The notes beneath the pieces are model-generated. The model was not told the DNA's origin. It was given only the letters and a program-made list of their open reading frames with translations, and ran no database searches. A stretch of DNA of 64,000 nt from Oreohelix idahoensis (Eukaryota > Mollusca > Gastropoda > Stylommatophora > Oreohelicidae). Shown piece by piece: positions 36,190 to 46,048 of this stretch. Position 1 is the stretch's first letter. Every line of letters begins with the position of its first letter. The translations under genes and the position numbers were made by a program. The stretch lies in contig JAMPIV010012208.1 of assembly GCA_024509875.1 (NCBI GenBank), positions 1-64,000 on the forward strand, written 5' to 3'.

Positions 36190-36570
36190 AAGCATGTCGT
36201 AAGAGGAAAGTAATATGACTTTGTGCTTGGAGCAACATCATCTTGTAAAAATAAATTGCTACAAGAAACCGGCGCGGCAACAGCAGATGAATGCTTGCAT
36301 TGAAGTTGATAAAAACATAAAGCAAATAAAACTAAAGTTGACAATACAATTTACATCAGCCACGAGGAGTGTGGAAAGGTTGTGTTGTCTAGCAAGTACT
36401 TCTCTGGCACAATGCTGATTGATTTGGTTGCACAGAAAAAATGTTAGCATGTCATAAGTAGAAACTAATAAGAGTTTGTGCTTGAAGCTAGCAACATCAT
36501 TTTGTACAAATAAATTGCTACAAAATACTGGCGCTGCAGTAGCACATGAATGCTTGCATGCACTATTCCT
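36190..36570. repeat. Diverged tandem duplication, ~270-bp period
   Basis: The block near 36205-36300 (tttgtgcttgg, agcaacatcat, aataaattgctacaa, atgaatgcttgcat) recurs near 36470-36562 with the same words in the same order. It lies just downstream, in element sense, of the Merlin transposase and may be part of that element. Confidence 0.75.
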
Positions 36571-36659
36571 GCAAAGAGGCCAGCTTCAGTGGGTTCACCA
36601 TGCTCGATGATGAAGTCTAAGGACAATTGTTTGCCTTTTGTCACATTAGTATGCTCCCA

Positions 36660-37457
36660 TTACAGAGTATAATTTTGAGACAGGCAAAGAAGAAAGGAAC
36701 TGAAAGGGTCTTCATTTCTACATGAACTTCGCCACATAAATTCGTCAATATATGAGGCAAACAATACCCTGCTCGTTCCAAACTGTCGTTTAAATATCCT
36801 TTTTGCACGCATCCACATGTTTTCAATAGTCTGTGTGTGCACTCCGGGGTCTTGAGGGTTCACAAAATTGTGCGCATGCACCACCACGGAATGCAAATAA
36901 ACTCCACCATTTAACATAGCTATGTTATTGTATGACCCAAATCCGTCTGATACAATATGACTTCCTGGTACAATGTATCGTTCTATAAGACCTTCTAGCG
37001 TTCCTGATGTGCGGTCAGGAACTTCAAACAGGATACATTTCTTTGACACCCTCTCAATACCACCAAACACCCAGTGGCCCTCGTACCACCGACCTCTGTG
37101 ATATTTTATGTGGAAGAATTTTGATTCATCAATTTCCACTACTATGGGTTCACCACTATCTGAGATACCCCCAATCTCAGGTGGTCTTTGTGCTAGCCAC
37201 TTTCCACATTCCTCTCGACAAAAATTGCACCAGTCCACTATATTCTGTTTGCTCACATTCACTTCCTGCGATATCCGTTTGCTGGGGGTATCAAATGCCC
37301 ACAAATATATAATTAGCACTATCTGTTGCAATTTGAGATGACTCCTGGCAAAAAATGAGTCACTCTGGACACTGAAAGATTTATTGCATCGCCTGCACCT
37401 CCAGCATTTTCCATCAATGCCTCTCGCATAGTTACTCAGAACTGCAAATCTTGATTA
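36660..37457 (-). CDS. Merlin (IS1595/ISXO2-like) transposase, 5' truncated
   Basis: One uninterrupted reverse-strand frame of about 266 codons, bounded upstream by a stop near 37458. The first 40 residues hold a zinc-ribbon half (CWRCRRCNKSFSVQSDSFF), typical of ISXO2-like proteins. Counting from the TTG at 37331, the DDE domain has D68 in VEIDESKF, D129 in SDGFGSYNN and E170 in HTQTIENMWMRAKRIFKRQ. The usual first Cys pair of the zinc ribbon and an initiating ATG are not visible, so the N-terminus is missing or lies in another exon or frame. I found no terminal inverted repeats. A domesticated host gene is an alternative, but the setting favours a transposon remnant. Confidence 0.82.
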
Positions 37458-37473
37458 AAAAGTCGATATGGAT

Positions 37474-37515
37474 ATCGTACGAATGTTTGCTTAAATCGTA
37501 CGAATGTTTGCTTAA
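37474..37515. repeat. 21-bp direct duplication
   Basis: Two perfect adjacent copies of atcgtacgaatgtttgcttaa, just upstream of the Merlin coding frame. Confidence 0.95.
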
Positions 37516-38129
37516 AGTTGATGTACAAAGTAAACGAAAAGTTACAATAGGACATCGGTGGGGCTAAGGGTGAACATTAGCGTTTTTTCTATCATCATTC
37601 CTTTGCTTACTGGCATTAGTCAGTGGACTGATGAAATAGATCGGTGATCAGGATTTCACTGATGACCATGCTTTCCTACAGCATACCTTAATCTAGACAC
37701 AGGACAGATGAGGATACTTGATGACAGGTCACAGTAACTGGATCTGAAAATCCATAGAGAAAAGACAAAATAGTATTAATGTTTTTGTACTGCTATTTGT
37801 TTTGCCATCTCTGACCATGTTGTTGCCAACATTTGGAGAACAAGCACATTTAGTCTATGATTGGAAACTCTGTGATACAACATGAGGAAGTCTGAACATC
37901 AGTAGTAATTCCTCCTGTTGAACAAGTGTTTCGGCCCTTTAGCTTCTTCAAACTCTGAGGGGTGCCGGCCCACTTGGGTCATGACTCCCAAGTTTCTACC
38001 TTCTGTTGTCTTTTCCACCTGGGTTGTGAACTGAACCCACTCCACCTTGGTTGCAACCTTCAACTTCAATCTTGGTTTTATCCTTGCTGCTAGCTTGAGA
38101 CAATATTGAAAGTGAAGGTCAATACTTAC
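37516..38129. other. Non-coding, nothing recognised
   Basis: No gene or repeat I recognise in this stretch. Confidence 0.55.
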
Positions 38130-38269
38130 TTAGTCGTTCTTCTTCTACCGTGAGGTGTAGAGGTTTGGAAGAGAGAGCGCCAGAATATCCTATTATCTGG
38201 CTCCCTCCTGGCCTGGTTCCATTCTAGTCCTTGGTCCTTCAAAGATTGTCTAATGTTGTCCTCCCAGCT
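38130..38269 (-). mobile_element. LINE C 3'-end fragment
   Basis: The reverse strand matches the 3' end of the LINE C copies (compare 45595-45731: acaatctttgaagga, ggaccaaggactagaatgg, aggtttggaag in the opposite sense). It ends in an ACTTACTTAGT tail, the complement of the (AAGT)n tail at 45713-45731. Confidence 0.85.
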
Positions 38270-38863
38270 AAAAGTCAATACAAACATCTTAACTTTTCAG
38301 TCAGACATTACAAATTTTGTGTGGCACCACAACCTGGTGACGAACAAAAGTAATGACCAAGAAAGTATAGACTTTCATGAAATAGTTGGCTGTATGTGAT
38401 AAAAGAATTAAAATATTATGGTGGGATCATCAGTGTGGAATTGGTGTAAAAATACAAGTGAAACAAAAGAAATAATAAATAAAAAGGGAAAGATGTTTAC
38501 ACTACAGAATGGGCACACACATTGAAGAAGTAAGCTAAAGACATTACTAGTCAGTCCATGTTCTAGAATGCTCTGGGATGAAAGAAATTATTATCTATTA
38601 GGAGGAAAAAAATGGAGATGAATAAAATATCCCCAACATGGAGCCAAAATGTTACTCAAACATTCAGAATTACTCACTTTATTTTCAGATTGTAATTATT
38701 GCAAGATTTTATAATACTGTGTTATGAAATTTAGAGATAAATGTCAACAACTGTTCAACATAACTTGGAATACATCCTCCAAAAAAAAAATACCTAACAC
38801 CTGTACATCAGATATACAATTTCTAACATAGTTTATCTCAACATTAACAGGCAGTTTAATATC
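38270..38863. other. AT-rich non-coding flank of LINE A
   Basis: No gene seen between the small LINE C fragment and the target duplication of LINE A. Confidence 0.55.
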
Positions 38864-38883
38864 ACATGACAGTATTCATTCAT

Positions 38884-40725
38884 TCATAACCCTCCACTCC
38901 CAAAGGAGCATAGGCCTTCAACAAACACATGCCAAGTCCTCCTGTCACGTGCCATCATCTCAAGTTCTTTCCATGTTCTCCTCATCATTTTCACCTCTGT
39001 TTCCAACTCTCTTCTCCATGTACTTCTTGGTCTTCCTCTGCCTCTCTTGCCCTGGGGGTTCCAGAACAAGGACTGCCTTGTAATGCTATCAACAGGCTTC
39101 CTCAGTGTGTGTCCTATCCATCGCCATCGTCTTCTTCTCATCTCTTGTTCCACTGGCACTTGTCCAGTTCTTGTCATCAGTTCCACATTGGTAACCTTGT
39201 CATACCATTTTAATCCCTCTATTCTACGCAAGCACCCATTTATGAAAGTCTGTAGCTTTTTGGTTGTTGTCTTTGTTGTTCTCCATGTCTCTGAGCCATA
39301 CAATAGGACTGACTTCACATTTGAGTTGAAGATTCTTATTTTCATGTTGGATCCTATTTCTCTTGATCTCCATATATTTCCCAATGCAATGAAAGCTCCT
39401 CTTGCCTTTTGTATTCTTATTTTGATATCGCTGTCTGTCCCTCCAACTTTATCTATATTACTGCCAAGATATGTGTATGATTCTACATCTTGTATTGGTG
39501 TTTCTTCAAATTCAACCCTGTTTTCATTACCTGCATTTATTCGCATTATTTTTGTCTTTTCCCTGTGTATTTTCAGACCCAATTGCTGTGACCTCTCATC
39601 GAGTGTTTCCAATTTGTCCTGCATCTGATTACGGTTATGGGACAGGAGAGCCAAATCATCAGCAAAATCCAGATCATCCAACTGCTTAGTCAGAGTCCAC
39701 TGGATTCCATTTCTGTTGTGTGTTGTCGATGATCTCATAACCCAATCTATTGCCAGCAAGAAAAGAAATGGAGACAAGAGGCATCCCTGTCGCACTCCTG
39801 TTCTGATCCCAAACGGTTCTGTAAGCTGTCCTTCATGAAGAACTCTGCACGTCATGTCTTCATAGGTTTTCTTTATTAAATTAATGATCTTCAGGGGAAC
39901 TCCATAATGCCTCATCAATTTCCAAAGTGATTCTCTGTCCACACTGTCAAATGCTTTTTCGTAGTCCACAAATCCGATGTATAGTGGTGAATTCCATTCC
40001 AGACTTTGTTCAACTATTATTCTCAAAGTGGCTATCTGGTCTGTACATGATCTGTTTTGTCGAAAACCTGCTTGTTCATCTCTCAATTTCTTGTCTATGG
40101 ACTCCTTTAATCTCTCAAGGATAATCCTGTTCAATACCTTTCCTGGCACTGATAGTAACATTATTCCTCTATAATTTGTGCACTCTTGTAGATTTCCCTT
40201 CTTAGGCAACTTAACCAGATATCCTTCCTTCCATTCTGCTGGTATCTCTTCTTTTTCCCAGACTTTACCAAGTAATTTATATAACATCTCTGTAGCCGTG
40301 TTGATATCTGCTTTGATGGCTTCTGCTGGAATGCCATCAGGTCCAGACGCTTTTCCATCTCTTAGAAGCTTTATGGCTTTCTTTATTTCTTCCTTCGTTG
40401 GTCTTTCACCGTTAATTTGTAGCTCTTCTTCTGCTGGCTGGATGTCCGGCGGGTTTTGTGGAGCTGGTCTATTGAGAAGGTCCCCAAAATATTCTGTCCA
40501 CCTCTTCATTTGCTCTTGTATATTGCTGAGCAGTTTCCCATTCTTATCTTTTATGAGGCAACTTGTTTGCTTGTATTTCCCTGTTAGCTTCTTTGTGCTG
40601 CTATACAGTTCTCTCATATTTCCTTTGGCTGCAGCATCTTCTGCCTCTCTTGCCAACTCCTCAATATACTTCCTCTTGTCTCTTTTGATACTTCTTTTTA
40701 CTTCTTTGTTTGCTTCTGTGTACAC
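38884..40725 (-). CDS. LINE A reverse transcriptase
   Basis: A 613-codon open frame. RT signs: GKASGPDGIPAE (124-135), DEQAGFRQNRS (216-226), catalytic FVDYEKAFD (252-260), RTGVRQGCLLSPFLF (308-322) and FADD (354-357). Post-catalytic blocks TYLGSN and LLYGSETW are present. The C-terminus holds RWIGHTLRKP and the RGRPRSTWRRELE block, and ends with a stop a few bases before the GAAT tail. No RNase H follows, consistent with RTE-type elements. Upstream the same frame is broken only in an A-rich linker (about 40726-40810), where it contains two stops that indels in A runs could explain. The protein probably begins upstream within one long endonuclease-RT frame. Confidence 0.92.
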   Translation of the reverse strand: MYTEANKEVKRSIKRDKRKYIEELAREAEDAAAKGNMRELYSSTKKLTGKYKQTSCLIKDKNGKLLSNIQEQMKRWTEYFGDLLNRPAPQNPPDIQPAEEELQINGERPTKEEIKKAIKLLRDGKASGPDGIPAEAIKADINTATEMLYKLLGKVWEKEEIPAEWKEGYLVKLPKKGNLQECTNYRGIMLLSVPGKVLNRIILERLKESIDKKLRDEQAGFRQNRSCTDQIATLRIIVEQSLEWNSPLYIGFVDYEKAFDSVDRESLWKLMRHYGVPLKIINLIKKTYEDMTCRVLHEGQLTEPFGIRTGVRQGCLLSPFLFLLAIDWVMRSSTTHNRNGIQWTLTKQLDDLDFADDLALLSHNRNQMQDKLETLDERSQQLGLKIHREKTKIMRINAGNENRVEFEETPIQDVESYTYLGSNIDKVGGTDSDIKIRIQKARGAFIALGNIWRSREIGSNMKIRIFNSNVKSVLLYGSETWRTTKTTTKKLQTFINGCLRRIEGLKWYDKVTNVELMTRTGQVPVEQEMRRRRWRWIGHTLRKPVDSITRQSLFWNPQGKRGRGRPRSTWRRELETEVKMMRRTWKELEMMARDRRTWHVFVEGLCSFGSGGL

Positions 40726-40803
40726 TTCTTGAGCCTTGGCTTTGGAACTTCTGGTTTTGCTTGTGTTTAACTCTGCTTTCTTGTTTTTTTTCTATCTTTT
40801 ATC

Positions 40804-41958
40804 TTATTGATGGTTTTTTGTTGTTATCCATGCTTTTTGTTGTCTTTCCCTTTTCCCCAGTATTTCTTCACATGTCTCCTTCCATACCGTTTTGACCTGC
40901 TGCCAATAGTCTTCTGTATTCTCTACATCTTCCAACTGTTGGAGCACTTGGAATTTGTTGGATACTGTGACCGCAAATTTGTCTCTTGTTTCTTGATTTC
41001 TTAGCTGTCCTACATTAAACTGTTGTCTATAATTTTGCATTGTTGCATATCTCTTGAGTTTCATTTTTACTTTGGCTATCAGAAGATGGTGATCTGATGC
41101 CACATCTGCTCCTCTATATACCTTTACATCCTGCAATGATGATCTAAACTTCTTCTTTATGCATATATGATCGATCTGATTTTCTGTTCTATGGTCTGGT
41201 GATATCCATGTTGCCTTGTGTATTCTCTTATGTGGAAACATGCTTCCTCCTATAGCCAGTTGATTTGAAGCACAGAAGTTTGCGAATAGTTCTCCATTTT
41301 CATTCATTACTCCTAGCCCATGTTTTCCCATGACTTCTTCAAATCCGGTATTGACTGTACCTATCTTTGCATTCATGTCACCCATCAAAATTGTGATGTC
41401 TCTTCTTTTTACTTTATCCATAATTTCCTGTAGTTTAGTATAAAATGCTTCTTTCACAGACTCTTCTTTGTCATTAGTTGGTGCATAACATTGGATGACA
41501 TTGACATGAATTTTCTTTTTAGCTGTTTTGAAAATAGCTGTTATTATTCTGGGTCCCACAGCTTCCAATTCAATGAGTGCTTTCTGTGCTTCTTTAGATA
41601 ACATAAGAGCTACCCCTTCACTGTGGTGTGAACTTTCGTCTTCGTGTCCTGAGGACAGCACCAATTCACCTGTGATGAGTTTCTTCCTGTCTACCCCCTT
41701 CCACTTTGTTTCACACATTCCCAGAACCTCGATTTTGTATTCCCTCATTTCTGCTGCTACTTATGCCACTTTCCCTTGTTCGTTCAATGTCCGAACATTC
41801 CAGGTGCCAAATCTGGAAGTTCTCCTAGAAGAAAGAAGGTTAGTCAGCAACACAGACTCCTTTCGGCTTTCTCTGTGTTGCATCATACGCCTCCCCGCGA
41901 GAGGACCTTCCCCTGTCTTGGATGGCTGTGTTTTATTTTCTTTATTTGACTTGTCCAT
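40804..41958 (-). pseudogene. LINE A APE endonuclease, one nonsense codon
   Basis: Two same-frame pieces (41958-41761 and 41748-40804) separated by one in-frame TAA at 41761-41763, within the GKVA-stop-VAAEMREY segment. Domain blocks: FGTWNVRTLNEQGK at the start, the catalytic glutamate in CETKWKG, VIQCYAPTND, LMGDMNAKIG, TWISPDHRTENQIDHI and VASDHHLL (SDH about residues 218-220 counted from 41748). All APE catalytic motifs are present, so the stop is the main lesion. The frame then meets a stop at 40804 just before the RT block. Confidence 0.88.
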
Positions 41959-42064
41959 ATTTGTTGAAGTTTTTTGTGGTTTAAATTTTTTTTACAGGAT
42001 GGGGTAACCGGCCCCATGCCCAACCCTCCTTAGTCGCCTTCTACGACATGCTTGGCAGGGGACA

Positions 42065-42105
42065 GTGTTACTATTCTTTGCTCCCCTTTCGGGCCCCGGT
42101 AACAC
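42065..42105 (-). other. Structured 5' end of LINE A (possible ribozyme)
   Basis: At the element's 5' end the reverse strand has GTGTTAC and, 27 nt on, its exact complement GTAACAC. Between them a CCC-GAAA-GGG hairpin can form. Downstream (about 42020-42045) a GTCG/CGAC stem is followed by CTAAG. HDV-like ribozymes at the 5' end of RTE-type elements have a 7-bp P1, an internal hairpin and a CNRA strand. The resemblance is partial and I could not build the complete double pseudoknot. Confidence 0.35.
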
Positions 42106-42817
42106 ACGGGTGACATGACAGTATATCAGTACCATAACTTAGTTCTCAAAGAACAAATTTAGTTCTTTCATGGTATTTGTATTGTCATTAACATTTTGTT
42201 GCACACTGTTGTTACCTGGCACAAAACTGAATTATGTGCCAACATAAGTAAAAAGTAATGCATCATACTCTAGAAGGACCTTTTCAAATTAAACTTGAAA
42301 CTCAGTATACATAATGAGGCACTATCACACGAATTTCACTTCTGTAAAAACTGTTGACTTTTACCCCAGACAACTCATTTGTTGGCTTTCAAAAACTGAT
42401 AACCTACGCAATGTTTCTTCTTTTCTCCAACTTTTTTTTCCATGGTCAAAACTTAAAGTTCCTGTCACCTGTTCATTCAGTCTCAACTTTCATAATGTGA
42501 CCTTTAACCTACGAGATTGACTCAGTCATGCCATCCAAGCATCTGAGAGTGGAGCAAAATTTGCTGATTAATTAAGCTACTAAACTAAACTAAACTTTAC
42601 TCAGCTATTGCTCACTCAAATTACAACACTACAGCCAAGCAAACTGGCTTCCTACAATGCATCTGTCACTGACACTCACAAAACAAACATGATGTGGCAG
42701 TAATATTTTGTTCATATCATAAAGAACTCTGAATGGTGTTTTTTGTGACAGCAGTATCTCATCATATCAACATGTTACTGATTGTGTTCACAAATAACCA
42801 ATGTTTTTTTTTTCCAG

Positions 42818-42892
42818 ATTGAATGAAATATGGATAACAAGTTTATACTTCTGGATCAGAAATTAAAACAGGAAATAAATGCAGATTTTGAA
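42818..42892 (+). CDS. Zinc-finger gene, exon 1 (first coding exon)
   Basis: A T-run/CCAG acceptor ends at 42817; the exon reads 12 untranslated bases, then ATG at 42830 and 21 codons (MDNKFILLDQKLKQEINADFE) to a GTGAGT donor at 42893. It ends in phase 0. The acceptor implies an upstream untranslated exon that I did not locate. An out-of-frame ATG at 42823 starts a four-codon upstream frame overlapping the main start. The LKQE at residues 12-15 fits the hydrophobic-K-x-E sumoylation consensus, a motif that recurs in later exons. The exon is too short to stand out alone; support comes from phase agreement with the following five exons. Confidence 0.6.
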
Positions 42893-43308
42893 GTGAGTTT
42901 TCTGTTTAATTTTTGATCAAAATCTTGATACAGTAAAAAATGATTTAAAGTGACAGAAATCTGGTAAACAATTGCATGTGTAACATTCACTGATTACTAA
43001 GTCTATTTGTTTTTGTTAACAAAGTAACACATGTACATGCATTACTGATTACTACTAGAATCACCAGACCACCAGAAATTTGTTTCCTTTCATCTAACTG
43101 TAAGAATAAAATGAATGAGATTCTGCGATTAATTTTTAAAATTACAGAAATATCTTAATACACTCAAAAGTGTATACAGCTGATAAAATTTGAACCATAT
43201 TGCTGCTGAATGTTAACTATTACTGTTTTTATTCATATGTAATGTGTAAACTGTTAAGGTACACTTTAAAGCTAGCGAGAAATAGTTTTAAAAGAAGAAG
43301 TCATTCAG

Positions 43309-43960
43309 TTGTAACCAGACAAGTGCCAGTGGAACAAGAGATGAAAAGAAGATAATGGTGATGGATAGGACACACACTGAGGAAACCGGGAGCCGCACTA
43401 GCGTAGTGGTTACCACACCGCTCTGGCGACCGGGTGATTCAGGATCAAACCCGGGCAACGGCATTTGAGGATTTTTCGTCGACCGGGATTTGGACTGGAT
43501 TAACTCGAGACCTGGCGAGAACATTTGAAGGAGTGTTGTCGACCAGGGATTGGCGGCTCCTGAGCCGACCCAGCTCTAATGGGTACCTCCGAAATCGGCG
43601 AGTATCTGCCTGAATGGCGAGGGGCACCTGTCTCTGTACAAGAAAAGGGATACTCACGTAAAATCAATGTCAGGTTAGACATTAATAATAACCTGAGATT
43701 TCGCCTCGAGTATTAGCGGGCGTACGAAAAAAAAAAACTGAGGAAACCTGTTGACACATCATAAAGCAGCCATTGCTCTGAAACTCCCAGGGCAAGAGAG
43801 GCAGAAGTAGACCAAGAAGCACATGGAGAAGAGAGCTGGAGACAGAAGTGAAAATGATGAGGAGAATGTGGAAAAAACTTGAGATGATGGCACAAGACAG
43901 GAGGACTTGTCAAGTGTTTGTAGGAGGCCAGTGCTCCTTAGAGAGCTAAGGGTAATGGAT
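43309..43960 (+). mobile_element. LINE A-family 3' fragment, split by a SINE
   Basis: + strand copy of the LINE A 3' end: gccagtggaacaagagatga before the SINE, and agagaggcagaagtagacc, ggagacagaagtgaaaatga and a tggatgaatga tail after it. It lies in intron 1 of the zinc-finger gene, in the sense direction. Confidence 0.88.
43388..43736 (+). mobile_element. tRNA-derived SINE with target duplication
   Basis: About 349 bp. The head has TAGCGTAGTGG (A-box-like, near 43398) and ggatcaaacccgg (B-box-like, near 43441), a body shared with the copy at 35182-35527, and a poly-A tail ending at 43736. A 12-bp direct repeat actgaggaaacc flanks it at 43376-43387 and 43737-43748, and it lies inside a LINE 3' fragment. 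Confidence 0.93.
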
Positions 43961-44125
43961 GAATGATTCAGCTGTTACTAAAATAAAAACAAAATATTGA
44001 GTACTGACAATATTGTTGGTATAAAATAAAGAGATACAAGTTCTGTAGTTTTACTGTCAAGTGTCCCTATCTTGCTTGTTATAAGACTGATGTCAGTGTT
44101 GAGTTTCTTTATGTTTATTACCCAG

Positions 44126-44194
44126 ACAACAAGAACAGTTGAAGCCAACATTTCAGATGTAACTGTTGGAATAAAACAGGAAGTGTACTGTGAG
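44126..44194 (+). CDS. Zinc-finger gene, exon 2
   Basis: A 69-bp exon between a TTATTACCCAG acceptor and a GAG|GTGAGA donor. It is read in phase 0 from exon 1 and gives 23 codons with no stop (TTRTVEANISDVTVGIKQEV then YCE), also ending in phase 0. IKQE at protein residues 37-40 is a second hydrophobic-K-x-E motif. The segment has no fold I recognise and is probably a disordered acidic linker N-terminal to the zinc fingers. Confidence 0.6.
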
Positions 44195-44439
44195 GTGAGA
44201 GTGTAGCTTTTAAGCAGACACTATTCTGAACTTTGGTTCCTAAATACCATCGCAATAAGGAAGCTCTTAACCTGTGTGTAATGACCCAATTTTCCATCAT
44301 TCGGAAGCATTCCAATAGATCACATTCTTTAAATTTCCCTAACTAACAGTTTTAAGTGCAATACATTTGGCTGAACTACTGTAAATAATTTTTACTTGTC
44401 AGTTTTTGTATAATTGGGTCATATCCCATCACTTTTCAG

Positions 44440-45215
44440 TGTTATATGGTATTTCACTGGTACATGGTATTCCACAATTAAATTTTATTCCACTGGTGTA
44501 TATTGTTCCAGACTTGCATGCTATACCACTGTTACATGTTATTCTTCTGTTACATATTATTCCTCTGCTATATGTTTGTCCAGTGTTACATGGTTTTCAA
44601 ATGTTATATGTTATTCAACTGTTACATGTTATAAAAATATGACATGTTATTCCACTGTTACATGTTGTTTCACTGTTACATGTTCTTTCACTGTTATGTG
44701 TTATTCCTGTTACATGATTTCCCAGTGTTGCATGGTATACCACATGTTAAATGTTATTCCACTGTCACATGTTATTCCATGTTTAGTTACATGTTACTAA
44801 AATGTTACATTGGTATTCCTCTGTTATATGGTATGTTTCTTATACATGGTGTTCCACTATTACATTGTATTCCACTGTTAAATGTTATGCCACTTGTATA
44901 TTATTCCTCTGTTACATGTTTTCCACTGTAACATGTTTTTCTACTTTTACATGTTATACCAGTGTTGCATTATATACCACTATTACATGTTACTCCACTG
45001 TCAAATGTTATTACTCTGTTTCATGTTATTCCACTGTTGCATGGTAAATCACTGTGACATGTTATTCCACTGTTGCATGATATTCCACTGTTACATGTTA
45101 TTCCATTGTTACATATTTTTCCATTGTTACATGTTTTCCACTGTTACTTTTTGTCCCACTGTTGCATGGTATATCACTGTTGCATGTTATTCCACTGTTA
45201 CATGTTTATTCACAA
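44440..45215. repeat. Degenerate 18-bp minisatellite in intron 2
   Basis: Dozens of diverged copies of ccactgttacatgttatt. Because 18 is a multiple of three, several long frames (CYSTVT repeats) stay open through it; these are artefacts of the repeat. Confidence 0.92.
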
Positions 45216-45259
45216 TATTATTGCCAGATTGTAAAAAAAAGATTTTATAGTTACAACAT

Positions 45260-45731
45260 AATCATTATTATGCAAACTACAAGAGAGAAAACCGGACTGA
45301 TTCTAAAGGCGACGAATTGGAACGAACTACGGACTATGACTTATGGAACTTGGAACACAAGAAGTATAAATGGGAAAGAAGAGGAGCTGGTGGAAGAGAT
45401 GAGAAAAGCAAAATTAGAAATCCTGGCTATAACGGAAACAAAGAAAAAGGGACAAGGATTCATGGATCTCGATGGCAACACACTGCTCTACAGTGGTGTA
45501 CCCACATCTGAAAGAGCTAAAGAGAGCATGGGTTGCATTGTGGCCAAAAACCAGAAAGATAGTATCAAGGGATCCCCAGGATGACCCAGGGTCCGCTGGG
45601 AGGACAACATTAGACAATCTTTGAAGGACCGAGGACTAGAATGGAACCAGGCCAGGAGGAAGACAGCCTCTCTCTTCCAAACCTCTACACCTCACGGTAG
45701 AAGGGGAACGACTAAGTAAGTAAGTAAGTAA
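45260..45731 (+). mobile_element. LINE C copy 1, internally deleted
   Basis: The 5' coding part (TYGTWNTRSINGKEEELVEEM, AITETKKKGQGF, an APE endonuclease start, 45338-45530) is joined near 45545 directly to the family's 3' end (gatgacccagggtccgctgg ... gaccgaggactagaatgg) and an (AAGT)n tail at 45713-45731. About 2.5 kb of middle is missing compared with copy 2. Confidence 0.87.
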
Positions 45732-45853
45732 ACATAATCAGTGGTTTTTAGGGTAAGATGAATGAAAATAGCACAAAACATGATCTATATGGTCTGGGGT
45801 CAGTAACAAATGTATAAAACAGTAGATTAAAGAAAGTGATATAAATGTAAACT

Positions 45854-45898
45854 CCGCCTAAGCCGGTCCCAAGCCTGGCTGAAAAAGGAGGAGGGCGG
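45854..45898 (+). ncRNA. Twister-ribozyme-like motif in LINE C 5' region
   Basis: CCGCCTAA is followed by GCCGGTCCCAAGCCTGGC, an A-rich joint and GGAGGAGGGCGG. CCGCC (45854-45858) pairs with GGCGG (45894-45898) as P1, and GCCGG (45862-45866) pairs with CCTGGC (45874-45879) as P4 around the loop TCCCAAG, the hallmark of twister ribozymes. The U-A step at 45859-45860 would be the cleavage site. The strand that normally forms P2 between the TAA and the GCCGG seems missing, so this copy may be inactive. Confidence 0.5.
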
Positions 45899-46048
45899 CC
45901 TGCATGGAGGCCGTAAGGAGGCAGCCCCTCCACCATGCAAAGGCACAACAGGCCAATCACCTGTTTGCTTTAAAACACGATTATGCAAACTACAAGAGAG
46001 AAAACCGGACTGATTCTAAAGGTGACGAACTGAAACGAACTACAAACT

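Larger units (their letters stand above)
38876..42112 (-). mobile_element. Full-length LINE A with 12-bp target duplication
   Basis: A 3.24-kb reverse-strand non-LTR element flanked by perfect 12-bp direct repeats acatgacagtat at 38864-38875 and 42113-42124. Its 3' end has a short GAAT-repeat tail (attcattcattcat on the + strand). The element encodes an APE endonuclease and a reverse transcriptase of the type often annotated in invertebrates as craniofacial development protein 2-like / endonuclease-reverse transcriptase; RTE or a related clade is likely. The perfect target duplication and few coding lesions mean recent insertion. Related 3' ends occur at 43309-43960 and in LINE E. Confidence 0.92.

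Noticed and set aside
38929..42007. + strand frames opposite LINE A (up to 193 codons)
   Set aside because: Antisense shadows of the LINE A coding frames.
44406..45250. Frames with CYSTVT-type repeats
   Set aside because: Products of the 18-bp intronic minisatellite, whose period is a multiple of three.
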